Assembly (NCBI GenBank): GCA_030049955.1
Contig: JASIJX010000506.1
Location: forward strand, 1 to 12,254
DNA from: Acidobacteriaceae bacterium
GTDB lineage: Bacteria; Acidobacteriota; Terriglobia; Terriglobales; Acidobacteriaceae
Direction of reading: 5' to 3'
Length of the DNA stretch: 12,254 bases
Shown here: one piece after another, positions 1 to 6,590 of the stretch
Position numbering within the stretch: position 1 is the stretch's first letter
Layout of the letters: each line of letters starts with the position of its first letter
The notes under the pieces: generated by a model
What the model was told of the DNA's origin: nothing
The model's database searches: none
What the model saw: only the letters and a program-made list of their open reading frames with translations
Translations under genes and position numbers: made by a program

Positions 1-258
1 GAGCACGCCGCCTTCACCTTCTATTCAGGCGTGACCGTCGGTCCGCCACCGATGCGTGCCTTTGGCCCGGTCGGGGTTGCTCCTGGCCCTGGCTGGGTGT
101 GGACGGACGGATATTACGACTGGGCCGGTGGCGGCTGGGTGTGGCGGCCAGGGCGATGGGCGCGGCCACCTCATCCGGGGTACATGTGGCGACCACCCCG
201 ATACCAGCGTTACGACGGCGGCTATCGCGTATATCGAGGACGCTGGGTGAACCGCTGA
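1..258 (+). CDS. WXXGXW-repeat protein, 3' end (partial)
   Basis: The reading frame is open from base 1 and stops at TGA 256-258, so the 5' end lies outside the window; 85 residues are visible. The segment is very rich in Trp, Gly, Tyr, Arg and Pro. It contains spaced W-V-W-x-x-G-Y/R-W units (WVWTDGYYDW, then WVWRPGRW, then PGYMWRPPRY), the hallmark of the WXXGXW (YXWGXW) repeat family found in small exported or periplasmic bacterial proteins. The function of that family is poorly known. The tail (YRVYRGRWVNR) is basic and has no membrane segment. No signal peptide can be judged because the start is missing. An internal GTG at base 31 is probably not the true start, because the frame continues upstream with no stop. 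Family assignment rests on the repeat pattern only. Confidence 0.7.
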   Translation, partial: EHAAFTFYSGVTVGPPPMRAFGPVGVAPGPGWVWTDGYYDWAGGGWVWRPGRWARPPHPGYMWRPPRYQRYDGGYRVYRGRWVNR

Positions 259-292
259 CGCGCGCTCAATGGGTCCTTCTTTGTCAGGCGTG

Positions 293-330
293 GGTAATCC
301 GCATGGCCATTTTTATAGGTAATCCGCATG
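293..330. repeat. 13-bp direct repeat around the DUF4126 start
   Basis: The 13-mer ggtaatccgcatg occurs at 293-305 and again at 318-330, a period of 25 bp. The ATG of the first copy is the proposed start codon. The ATG of the second copy is out of frame with the gene. This may be a small duplication; no function is evident. Confidence 0.6.
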
Positions 331-941
331 ACATCTTTACTCCGGCCAATGTCGCCGCGCTCGTTATCGCTGCAAGCTTTGCGGCTGGCCTCAATGTTTA
401 CGCAACGGTTCTGACGCTGGGACTGCTCGCCCACACGCATTGGGCGGTTCTGCCTCCAGGGCTTGAGGCCCTTGGCAACTGGTGGGTGATTGGCGCCAGC
501 GGAGTGATGTTCGCCGCTGAGTTTGTCGCCGACAAGATCCCCGGCCTCGACCTGATCTGGAATGCGCTGCATACGTTTATCCGGCTCCCGGTCGCGGCGC
601 TGCTCGCCTATCAGGCTACCTCCCACCTATCTCCGGAAATGAAACTGCTCGCCGCCATCGCGGGCGCTGCAATTGCTTTCGTCGCGCATGGATCGAAGAC
701 AGCCGTCCGGGCGGCCGTGACCCCCAGTCCCGAGCCGCTCTCAAACATCGCCTTGAGCACAACCGGGGATGCTGCCGCTATTGGCATCAGCTGGCTCGCA
801 ACGCAACATCCCTGGGCAGGGGCTGGAATTGCCCTCGCGCTTTTGGCTTGTGCGCTGCTCGCCTTTCGTTGGATTATCCGCTCCATCCGGAAAATCTGGA
901 GAAGGCCGTCAGCGTCGGCAGCTCCGCGACTGGACCCCTGA
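303..941 (+). CDS. DUF4126 family membrane protein
   Basis: This encodes 212 residues from ATG 303. The frame is open further upstream, but that part overlaps the preceding gene and lacks a membrane-like start, so 303 is preferred even though the ribosome site is weak. Family-typical stretches are visible: AAGLNVYATVLTLGLL (about residues 27-42), FVADKIPGLDLIWNALHTFIRLPVAALLA (about 74-102) and an Ala-rich segment (115-137). A C-terminal hydrophobic helix (about 172-192) is followed by a basic tail (RSIRKIWRRP), which suggests a cytoplasmic C-terminus. Four to five membrane segments are likely. DUF4126 proteins are inner-membrane proteins of unknown role. The gene lies 44 bp after the WXXGXW gene on the same strand and could be cotranscribed with it. 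No catalytic motif is apparent. Confidence 0.82.
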   Translation: MAIFIGNPHDIFTPANVAALVIAASFAAGLNVYATVLTLGLLAHTHWAVLPPGLEALGNWWVIGASGVMFAAEFVADKIPGLDLIWNALHTFIRLPVAALLAYQATSHLSPEMKLLAAIAGAAIAFVAHGSKTAVRAAVTPSPEPLSNIALSTTGDAAAIGISWLATQHPWAGAGIALALLACALLAFRWIIRSIRKIWRRPSASAAPRLDP

Positions 942-1009
942 TAAGCAAACGAGTAGCCTTCTTGCTAGCTGCTACCCATGGAGACAAGTTCCTCGACAGA
1001 CGCCTGCAT

Positions 1010-1729
1010 CTACGCACAATCTTCGTCGAGCTCGATGGCGCGCGGAAAGAGAATGTTGTTTTCAAGATGCACGTGCCGGTGCAGATCCTTCTCGAACTCT
1101 GAGAGCGTCTGATAGAAGCCGCGATATGTGGGGCATGCTCCTTCGGGCGGCGTAAATTCTCCGCTCAGGCCACGTATGCGGGCCATGGTCTCGCCGGCAG
1201 CGTCATGCTCAGCCATCATTGCGCGGATCGGATTGCGTACAGCACCAAAGCAGCCAAGCGGACGAGGGCCGCAGCTGGCCAGGTTGCGCTCGAGTTTGGT
1301 TACGTAAGGAAAGAGCACAGCCTCTTCCTTGTTGAGGTGTTCCAATAGCTCTTCTCCAAGCGACCGGATGAGCTCCTGTATTTGTCCGAGCTCAGGATGT
1401 GTTGCTCCGTGGCGCGAGACGACTTTCTGCGCCAGCATTTCAAGGCGTGGTAATTCAGCGCGGATGTAGGCGTGATGTGCTTCCACAATGTGGCTGCAGA
1501 TGGTCTCAAGCTTTGCCCGCGCCCAATCGGGCGTTTGTTCGGTTCTGCCGCCGGCGGCTTTTTCTATGGCCGCAAGAACGGTTTCAAGATTGAGTTCGCG
1601 CTCTTCGCATGCCTCAGCGAGCGGCTTGCGGCCGCCGCAGCAGTAATCAATGCCGAAGTGTTCGAAGACGCGGATCGAAGCAGGGTGCTGAATGGCGATA
1701 TCGCGGACGGTGGTTTCAGGCGTGGCCAT
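1010..1729 (-). CDS. ric: Ric/YtfE/ScdA-type di-iron iron-sulfur cluster repair protein
   Basis: This encodes 239 residues, close to the usual 220-250 for the family. The N-terminal ScdA_N (DUF542) domain shows T-V-R-D-I, then FEHFGIDYCCGG with the Cys30-Cys31 pair. A hemerythrin-like four-helix domain follows, with candidate di-iron ligands H80, H85/H86, H107 or H111, H131-x3-E135, H175 and H219-x3-E223 (in HVHLENNILFP). Known members (E. coli YtfE, Staphylococcus ScdA, Neisseria DnrN) repair Fe-S clusters damaged by NO or oxidants and are induced by NO. The cytoplasmic product fits the neighbouring regulator, nnrS and NO reductase genes. The start is supported by a good ribosome site (AGGAGA on the minus strand, complement of 1735-1740). 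The gene is divergent from the Crp/Fnr regulator, with a candidate operator between them. The stop is 68 bp from the convergent DUF4126 gene. Confidence 0.93.
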   Translation of the reverse strand: MATPETTVRDIAIQHPASIRVFEHFGIDYCCGGRKPLAEACEERELNLETVLAAIEKAAGGRTEQTPDWARAKLETICSHIVEAHHAYIRAELPRLEMLAQKVVSRHGATHPELGQIQELIRSLGEELLEHLNKEEAVLFPYVTKLERNLASCGPRPLGCFGAVRNPIRAMMAEHDAAGETMARIRGLSGEFTPPEGACPTYRGFYQTLSEFEKDLHRHVHLENNILFPRAIELDEDCA

Positions 1730-1775
1730 ATGTATCTCCTGAAGTCGAACTTACGCAAGACAGACGCAGCCATGC

Positions 1776-1791
1776 TGCGACTAAAGTCACT
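1776..1791. promoter_or_regulatory. Candidate Crp/Fnr-family operator between ric and the regulator gene
   Basis: TGCGA-CTAAAG-TCACT matches the Crp-type pattern TGTGA-N6-TCACA at 8 of 10 arm positions. It lies in the 91-bp gap between two divergent genes. Toward ric, its centre (1783.5) is 35.5 bp from the end of a weak minus-strand -10-like hexamer, TAAGTT (1753 down to 1748). That would put the site near -42 of a ric transcript. Toward the regulator it could serve autoregulation, near a TAAAAT hexamer at 1808-1813. It is part of a 17-mer repeated exactly upstream of nnrS. Binding is inferred. Confidence 0.45.
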
Positions 1792-1820
1792 GCCTGGTTC
1801 AGTTGGTTAAAATATTGCCG

Positions 1821-2522
1821 ATGCCTCAAACAGAAAACGTTGCTTCTGCGCTTGGAGCCGCTGCCCTTTTTTCAAGCCTGTCGCCGGAAGAGCTGCGTCT
1901 CCTTGCCCGCCACGCGGTGCGCAAGCATTATGCGCAGGGCGAGATGCTTTTTTCTGAAGGCGATGCATGCAAGGGTCTGCATATCATCGTGAGCGGTAAA
2001 CTGCGCATCTTCAAGAGCTCTATCAGCGGACGCGAGCAAGTGCTGGCGGTTGAAGGCCCTGGCGGTTCAGTAGCGGAGCTGCCGGTCTTCGACGGCGCTC
2101 CTTATCCCGCGTCTGTCAGCGCCATCGAAGATTCAGAGATTTTGTTCGTTTCCCGCAACGATTTTCGCAGTTTCTGTCTCGCTCATCCCGAGGTCGCACT
2201 GAAAATGCTGGCCGTTATAGGCGCGCGCCTGCGCCGCCTGGTAGGGATTATCGAAGAGCTCTCATTTGCCACGGTGCGGCAGCGGCTCGCATCCGTACTG
2301 GTGCGCCTGGCGCAGACCGAAGGAAAGCCCGTTGGGGAAGGTATCCAGATCCAGCTTCCTGGAACCCATCAGGAGTTGGCGCATCAACTGGGAACCGTGC
2401 GCGAGCTGGTTTCCCGAAACTTGATGCGCCTTCAGGCGGAAGGCCTGGTTCAAGTAGAAGCGCGCCACATCACCGTGCTCGATCTGCCCGGACTGACGGC
2501 GATTCTCGACAGCAGCTCGTAG
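1821..2522 (+). CDS. Crp/Fnr-family transcriptional regulator, probable NO-responsive (DNR/NnrR-like)
   Basis: This encodes 233 residues from ATG 1821. In-frame TTG codons at 1803 and 1815 are less likely starts. The N-terminal cyclic-nucleotide-binding-fold domain spans about residues 15-125 (GEMLFSEGD, IIVSGKLRIF, and GGSVAELPVFDG in place of the Crp phosphate-binding cassette). A dimerisation helix follows (about 122-148), then a Crp-type winged helix-turn-helix (about 150-222). The recognition helix reads TVRELVSRNLMRL, with R194, E195, S198 and R199. Only two Cys occur (50 and 119), so there is no N-terminal FNR [4Fe-4S] cluster. The cAMP-binding arginine environment is also not obvious. 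Together with its position between ric and nnrS, this favours a DNR/NnrR-like sensor, which in known cases uses heme to detect NO. The effector is inferred. No strong ribosome site precedes the ATG. Confidence 0.88.
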   Translation: MPQTENVASALGAAALFSSLSPEELRLLARHAVRKHYAQGEMLFSEGDACKGLHIIVSGKLRIFKSSISGREQVLAVEGPGGSVAELPVFDGAPYPASVSAIEDSEILFVSRNDFRSFCLAHPEVALKMLAVIGARLRRLVGIIEELSFATVRQRLASVLVRLAQTEGKPVGEGIQIQLPGTHQELAHQLGTVRELVSRNLMRLQAEGLVQVEARHITVLDLPGLTAILDSSS

Positions 2523-2536
2523 CATTTCTAGCCGGG

Positions 2537-2552
2537 CGCGACTAAAGTCACT
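2537..2552 (+). promoter_or_regulatory. Candidate Crp/Fnr-family operator upstream of nnrS
   Basis: CGCGA-CTAAAG-TCACT matches TGTGA-N6-TCACA at 7 of 10 arm positions and lies in the 82-bp gap before nnrS. Its centre (2544.5) is 35.5 bp from the end of a -10-like hexamer, TACGCT (2575-2580). This would give a start of transcription near 2587 and place the site near -42. Bases 2538-2554 are identical to 1777-1793 in the ric/regulator gap. The -10 is weak, so the geometry is suggestive only. Confidence 0.42.
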
Positions 2553-2604
2553 GCGCGCGCGACAGGCCGGCCTCTACGCTTGATTCCGTGAGCGGAGAGA
2601 AGCA

Positions 2605-3948
2605 ATGCCCACAACACTCATTGAGACGGGTTCTTTTCATGACGGTACGGTGACGGAGCGGCCTGCCTTGGCTGCTGCCGAGCGCCGTAAGAGTTTGTTG
2701 TTCCGCATTTGGATCGCAACAGGCATTTTCTTCATGGTTTTACCCGGCACGATTCTGGGATTCACAAATTTGCTGCTGATTACTGCGCATCATGGCTTGA
2801 ACGGATTGTCGCCTGCTTGGATTCAGGCGCATGGCCATTCGCAGGTCTTCGGCTGGATCGGCAGCTTTGTGCTTGGCATCGGCTTTTATTCGCAACCGCA
2901 GACGCGCGCCAACCGGGGGCGGCTGCCCATTACCTGCTGGATGCTGTGGACCACTGGGCTCACGCTGCACTGGCTGGCCGGCGCCTATCTGTGGCAGTGG
3001 CGCGTCACGCTGCCGCTGTCCGGTGCGCTGGAGTTTGCGGCTGTTCTGCTTTTCCTTTATGCGGCCAGACAGCATAAGCTGTCTGCGCAGGCGCATGAAA
3101 ACAGTGCGCGGAAGGGCAAGCCGCGTATCGAGCCGTGGATGCAGACGGTGCTTGTGAGTAATGCCGCGCTCTTTCTCGCGATCGCCATCAATTTCGCAAT
3201 CGAGGTGCGGTTGGCGCTGGCGGGATTGGCTCCAGCGCTTAGCCACGGTTTTGATCAGCGGTATCTGGTGCTGCTGGGTTGGGGATTTCTGGCTCCGCTC
3301 GTGTGGGGATTCAGCGCACGTTGGTTACCGATCTTCCTGGGCGTAAAGCCGGTGCGCGGCCGGATGCTTCAAACCGCTGTTGCCCTCGATGTCGTCGGCG
3401 TCATTCTGGGCATGGCTGCGCAAACACTGCCGGCCACGATAATCCTCGCCGCCGCAGCGATTCTTGCTGCGATTGCCATTCGAGTGTTCTCCATAGCTCA
3501 GCGCCCGGCAAAGATCATAGGAATTCACAGCAGCTTCCCGGTATTCCTGCGCGTTGCGTACGCGTGGTCGATTCTCGCTTCGCTGCTGGGCATCTGGGCT
3601 GCAGTCGCCGACGTTCGCGGCGGCATCTGGGGCGGGTCGCGACACGCGCTGACCGTTGGCTTTGCGGCCATGATGGTCATGACTGTGGGGCCGCGCATTC
3701 TGCCGCACTTTGCGGGTGTGCGCGCGTTGTGGAGCCGTGGGCTGATGTTTGTCACGCTTCTTCTGCTGCTGGTGGGCTGTACTCTCCGCGTCAGCATGGA
3801 GCCGCTTGCCTACGAGGGAATTGCGCAATTTCCCTGGAGATTATTGCCGATTTCAGGCTGCCTGGAGCTTAGCGCTGTATTGCTGTTCGCGCTGCAACTG
3901 ATCATGACCTTCGCGCGCGGGCACAGCATCTTTCCTGAAATCGCATAA
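2605..3948 (+). CDS. nnrS: NnrS family membrane protein
   Basis: This encodes 447 residues, within the usual NnrS range, with about 12 predicted membrane segments from residue 32 onward. Family landmarks are visible: HGHSQVFGW (H76, H78), SHGFDQRYLVLLGWGFLAPLVWGFSARWLP (H214), and SRHALTVGFAAMMVMTVGPRILPHFAG (H347, H368). Conserved histidines in NnrS are thought to bind heme and possibly copper. Known NnrS proteins protect cells against NO stress, apparently by limiting dinitrosyl-iron complex formation, and are controlled by NO-responsive Crp/Fnr regulators. The start ATG has a ribosome site GGAGAGA (2594-2600). The gene follows the regulator on the same strand but has its own candidate operator. 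A 220-bp gap separates it from norZ, so separate transcription is likely. Adjacent ric and norZ genes support a role in NO defence. Confidence 0.93.
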   Translation: MPTTLIETGSFHDGTVTERPALAAAERRKSLLFRIWIATGIFFMVLPGTILGFTNLLLITAHHGLNGLSPAWIQAHGHSQVFGWIGSFVLGIGFYSQPQTRANRGRLPITCWMLWTTGLTLHWLAGAYLWQWRVTLPLSGALEFAAVLLFLYAARQHKLSAQAHENSARKGKPRIEPWMQTVLVSNAALFLAIAINFAIEVRLALAGLAPALSHGFDQRYLVLLGWGFLAPLVWGFSARWLPIFLGVKPVRGRMLQTAVALDVVGVILGMAAQTLPATIILAAAAILAAIAIRVFSIAQRPAKIIGIHSSFPVFLRVAYAWSILASLLGIWAAVADVRGGIWGGSRHALTVGFAAMMVMTVGPRILPHFAGVRALWSRGLMFVTLLLLLVGCTLRVSMEPLAYEGIAQFPWRLLPISGCLELSAVLLFALQLIMTFARGHSIFPEIA

Positions 3949-3998
3949 GCGACCGTCACGTCAGGTCCCTGAGAGTTTCTGCTGCAAGGCGATTCTGT

Positions 3999-4018
3999 CA
4001 TGTGATTCAAATCACATG
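3999..4018 (+). promoter_or_regulatory. Crp-type palindromic operator upstream of norZ
   Basis: Two perfect 9-bp arms, CATGTGATT and AATCACATG, are separated by CA. The core TGTGA-N6-TCACA (4001-4016) is a full match to the Crp consensus half-sites, and it differs from a classical FNR/DNR box (TTGAT-N4-ATCAA) by one base per arm. It is the strongest operator in the window and sits 150 bp upstream of the norZ start. A hexamer CAAGAT (4039-4044) lies 35.5 bp from the operator centre, the same distance as at nnrS and ric, but it is a poor -10. The encoded regulator is the obvious candidate binder. A housekeeping Crp homologue elsewhere in the genome is the alternative. Confidence 0.75.
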
Positions 4019-4121
4019 CCACGGAAGCGAACAGCCTGCAAGATTAAGAAGAATCGGTTCTCCAACTTGTGACATAAGTTCCTGCATTGTTCCACTCCAA
4101 CCGGTAGTGTGGCCTTGATGA

Positions 4122-4134
4122 GTTGCACCGCAAC
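4122..4134 (+). other. Small inverted repeat in the norZ leader
   Basis: GTTGC-acc-GCAAC is a perfect 5-bp stem with a 3-base loop, 35 bp before the norZ start and ahead of the ribosome site (GAGGAGGA, 4158-4165). It would lie in the 5' untranslated RNA if transcription starts near 4050. It is short and could be chance. Apart from this and the operator, the 3949-4168 gap holds nothing I can identify. Confidence 0.25.
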
Positions 4135-4168
4135 ATTGCAAATTCGCATTCATTCGTGAGGAGGACTC

Positions 4169-6448
4169 ATGTCCTATAGACGTTATTGGGTAGCGCTGGC
4201 CATTGTTCTTGTCGGTTCGTTTGCTGTCCTCGGAAGTGTTGGACGGAAAATGATCAGCCAGGCGCCGCCGCTGCCGGACGTATACACAGCGAGCGGGAAG
4301 CTTCTTTTCACGGGCTCGCAGATCACCGACGGTCAGAATGTGTGGCAGTCGATTGGCGGTCAGGAGATTGGCACCGTGTGGGGCCACGGCGCTTATGTTG
4401 CTCCCGACTGGACCGCGGACTGGCTGCATCGCGAGTGCCTGATTCTTCTGGATGCGTGGGCGCAGCGCGAGGGCGGTGCAAACTTTGCATCTCTGAGCCT
4501 CGACCAGCAGGCTGTGCTCAAAGCGCGGCTTATTCGCGAGATGCGCCATAACAATTATGACGCGGCGACAAACCGCATTCTTGTCAGCGACGACGTGGCT
4601 GCGGCCTTCCACCAGCTTGCGGCTTATTATGCAAATGTCTTCAGCGCTGGCCGGGTGGAGTATGCCATTCCGGCGGGCTCGCTCACCGACCCGGTGAAGC
4701 AGCAGGAGATGGCCGCCTTCTTCTGGTGGACAGCCTGGGCTGCGCACACCGATCGCCCCGGTTCTACCATCACTTACACCAACAACTGGCCGCACGAGGC
4801 TCTGGTTGCCAATCAACCGGCGCCGTCGGCAGTGCTGTGGAGCATTCTAAGTTTTGTTCTTCTGCTTGCGGGCATCGGCGCCCTGGTGTGGTGGTATGCC
4901 GCTCAGGAAAAGACCGATTTTCATCCTGCGTTTCCCGACAAGGATCCGTTCCTGAGTCTCAAGCCCACGCCCAGTCAGCGCGCCACCATGAAGTACTTCT
5001 TTGTAGTTGTCGCGTTGTGGGGCGTGCAGATTCTCATGGGTGTGCTTACGGCGCATTACGGTGTCGAAGGCGGCGGATTCTACGGCATTCCTCTCGACAA
5101 AATTCTGCCTTACGCGGTAACACGTACATGGCACCTGCAACTGGCTATCTTCTGGATTGCGACATCGTGGCTCGCCACAGGCCTCTACGTCGGTCCTGCT
5201 GTTACCGGTCATGAGCCCAAGGGCCAACGCCTCGGCGTGAATGTGCTCTTCGGCGCGCTCGTGCTGGTCGTCGCCGGCTCGCTCGCCGGAGAGTGGATGG
5301 GCATCGAGCAGAAGCTCGGCAATCTATGGTTCTGGTTCGGCAGCCAGGGTTACGAATACGTCGACCTCGGCCGCTTTTGGCAGATTCTGCTATTCGTTGG
5401 TCTCGTGCTCTGGCTTTTCCTGATGGTTCGCTCGCTCAAGCCCGCGCTTGTCCGGAGCAGCGAGAGCCGCCCGCTGATGATCCTGTTCCTCATTTCCAGC
5501 ATCGCCATTCCGCTCTTCTACGCCGCCGGCCTCATGTATGGGCAGCGCAGCGAGCTGGTTACTGCAGAATACTGGCGCTGGTGGGTGGTTCACCTTTGGG
5601 TCGAAGGTTTCTTTGAAGTTTTTGCCACCGTCGTGATTGCTTTCCTCTTTACGCGGCTCAACCTGCTCGAGATTCGTTCGGCCACGCGAGCAGTGCTCTT
5701 TTCGACCACCATCTTCCTCGCCGGAGGCATCATCGGCACCTTTCATCACCTTTACTTCGCAGGCTCGACGCCGCTGGTCATCGCCTTGGGCGCAGTCTTC
5801 AGCGCCCTGGAAGTTGTGCCACTCACGCTGGTCGGCTACGAAGCGTGGGAGAACATTCGTCTCGCGCGCGGAGGTAATAACAAGAGCCCATGGGTGGCCA
5901 ACTACAAATGGCCCATCTACTTCTTCGTCGCTGTTGCCTTCTGGAATATGGTTGGCGCCGGTCTCTTTGGCTTCCTCATCAATCCTCCGGTCGCGCTCTA
6001 CTACATGCAGGGCCTCAACCTCACTCCAGTTCACGGCCACACCGCGCTCTTCGGCGTCTACGGAATGCTAGGGCTCGGTCTGACGCTCTTTTGCCTGCGC
6101 GCGGTTCGTCCGGGCGTGCAATGGAAGGAGCTTCCGCTCAAGTGGGCGTTCTGGCTCCTCAACATCGGGCTCAGCCTGATGGTTGTGTTGAGCATGTTTC
6201 CCATCGGCATTCTGCAAGCGGCAGCATCCATTCAGCGCGGCACGTGGTACGCGCGTTCGGCTGAGTTCCTACAGACTCCGTCGATGCAGCTACTGCGCTG
6301 GATGCGCGTGCCCGGCGATATTCTCTTCGCTGCGGGCGCCGCAATCCTCGGGCTGTTTGTCGTTGGTCTGCTTACCGGCCACTCGTACGATAAGGACGCC
6401 AACACCTCCATCGAAGAAAAGGATCAGTTGCTGATGGCAGGCGACTGA
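4169..6448 (+). CDS. norZ: Quinol-dependent nitric oxide reductase (qNOR, single subunit)
   Basis: This encodes 759 residues, the expected size of fused NorZ-type enzymes that reduce 2 NO to N2O with quinol electrons in the cytoplasmic membrane. The N-terminal NorC-like part has a membrane anchor (about residues 7-25) and a periplasmic domain (about 30-215) but no CxxCH heme-c motif, as expected for the quinol type. The NorB-like helices follow (about 220-740). All metal ligands are visible by comparison with known NORs: H322 and H624 for low-spin heme b, H622 for heme b3, and H475, H526, H527 plus E479 (HLWVEGFFE) for FeB; E483 is the second conserved Glu. The start has a strong ribosome site, GAGGAGGA. 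A Crp-type operator lies upstream and a hairpin terminator follows. No nitrite reductase is nearby, so detoxification is a plausible role. norB is also used as a name for this type. Confidence 0.96.
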   Translation: MSYRRYWVALAIVLVGSFAVLGSVGRKMISQAPPLPDVYTASGKLLFTGSQITDGQNVWQSIGGQEIGTVWGHGAYVAPDWTADWLHRECLILLDAWAQREGGANFASLSLDQQAVLKARLIREMRHNNYDAATNRILVSDDVAAAFHQLAAYYANVFSAGRVEYAIPAGSLTDPVKQQEMAAFFWWTAWAAHTDRPGSTITYTNNWPHEALVANQPAPSAVLWSILSFVLLLAGIGALVWWYAAQEKTDFHPAFPDKDPFLSLKPTPSQRATMKYFFVVVALWGVQILMGVLTAHYGVEGGGFYGIPLDKILPYAVTRTWHLQLAIFWIATSWLATGLYVGPAVTGHEPKGQRLGVNVLFGALVLVVAGSLAGEWMGIEQKLGNLWFWFGSQGYEYVDLGRFWQILLFVGLVLWLFLMVRSLKPALVRSSESRPLMILFLISSIAIPLFYAAGLMYGQRSELVTAEYWRWWVVHLWVEGFFEVFATVVIAFLFTRLNLLEIRSATRAVLFSTTIFLAGGIIGTFHHLYFAGSTPLVIALGAVFSALEVVPLTLVGYEAWENIRLARGGNNKSPWVANYKWPIYFFVAVAFWNMVGAGLFGFLINPPVALYYMQGLNLTPVHGHTALFGVYGMLGLGLTLFCLRAVRPGVQWKELPLKWAFWLLNIGLSLMVVLSMFPIGILQAAASIQRGTWYARSAEFLQTPSMQLLRWMRVPGDILFAAGAAILGLFVVGLLTGHSYDKDANTSIEEKDQLLMAGD

Positions 6449-6464
6449 AGCTCAAACAAACTCG

Positions 6465-6507
6465 AGGCAAGCGTGGCGGGACTTCATTGTTCCCGCCGCA
6501 CTTGCCT
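6465..6507. terminator. Hairpin terminator between convergent norZ and GH31 genes
   Basis: The arms aggcaag-cgt-ggcggga and tcccgcc-gca-cttgcct form two 7-bp perfect stem blocks around a 3-base internal mismatch, with a 9-base loop. On + it is followed by a short pyrimidine run. On - it is followed by GTTTGTTTG-like T-rich sequence. It starts 17 bp after the norZ stop and ends 84 bp before the stop of the opposing gene, so it may serve both directions. Confidence 0.75.
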
Positions 6508-6590
6508 TTCCCGCATAAGCTGTGACAGCAGGCGCAGGCCGTCCGGTGTCGCCGAATGATCGAGCCCCTCATTGTCCTCGACGAGTTCGC

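Noticed and set aside
953..975. gtagc/gctac inverted repeat between the DUF4126 and ric stops
   Set aside because: Only a 5-bp stem with a 13-base loop and no T-run, so not supportable as a terminator.
3961..3972. tcagg-tc-cctga palindrome after the nnrS stop
   Set aside because: A 5-bp stem with a 2-base loop and no following T-run is too weak to call a terminator.
4064..4080. AACTT-gtgacat-AAGTT inverted repeat as a second operator before norZ
   Set aside because: Arms are short, A/T-rich and do not fit the half-site of the clear palindrome at 3999-4018; likely chance.
4007..4816. Minus-strand open frame of 269 codons over the norZ start
   Set aside because: It overlaps the norZ promoter and the conserved N-terminal part of norZ; the product is low-complexity and unrecognisable.
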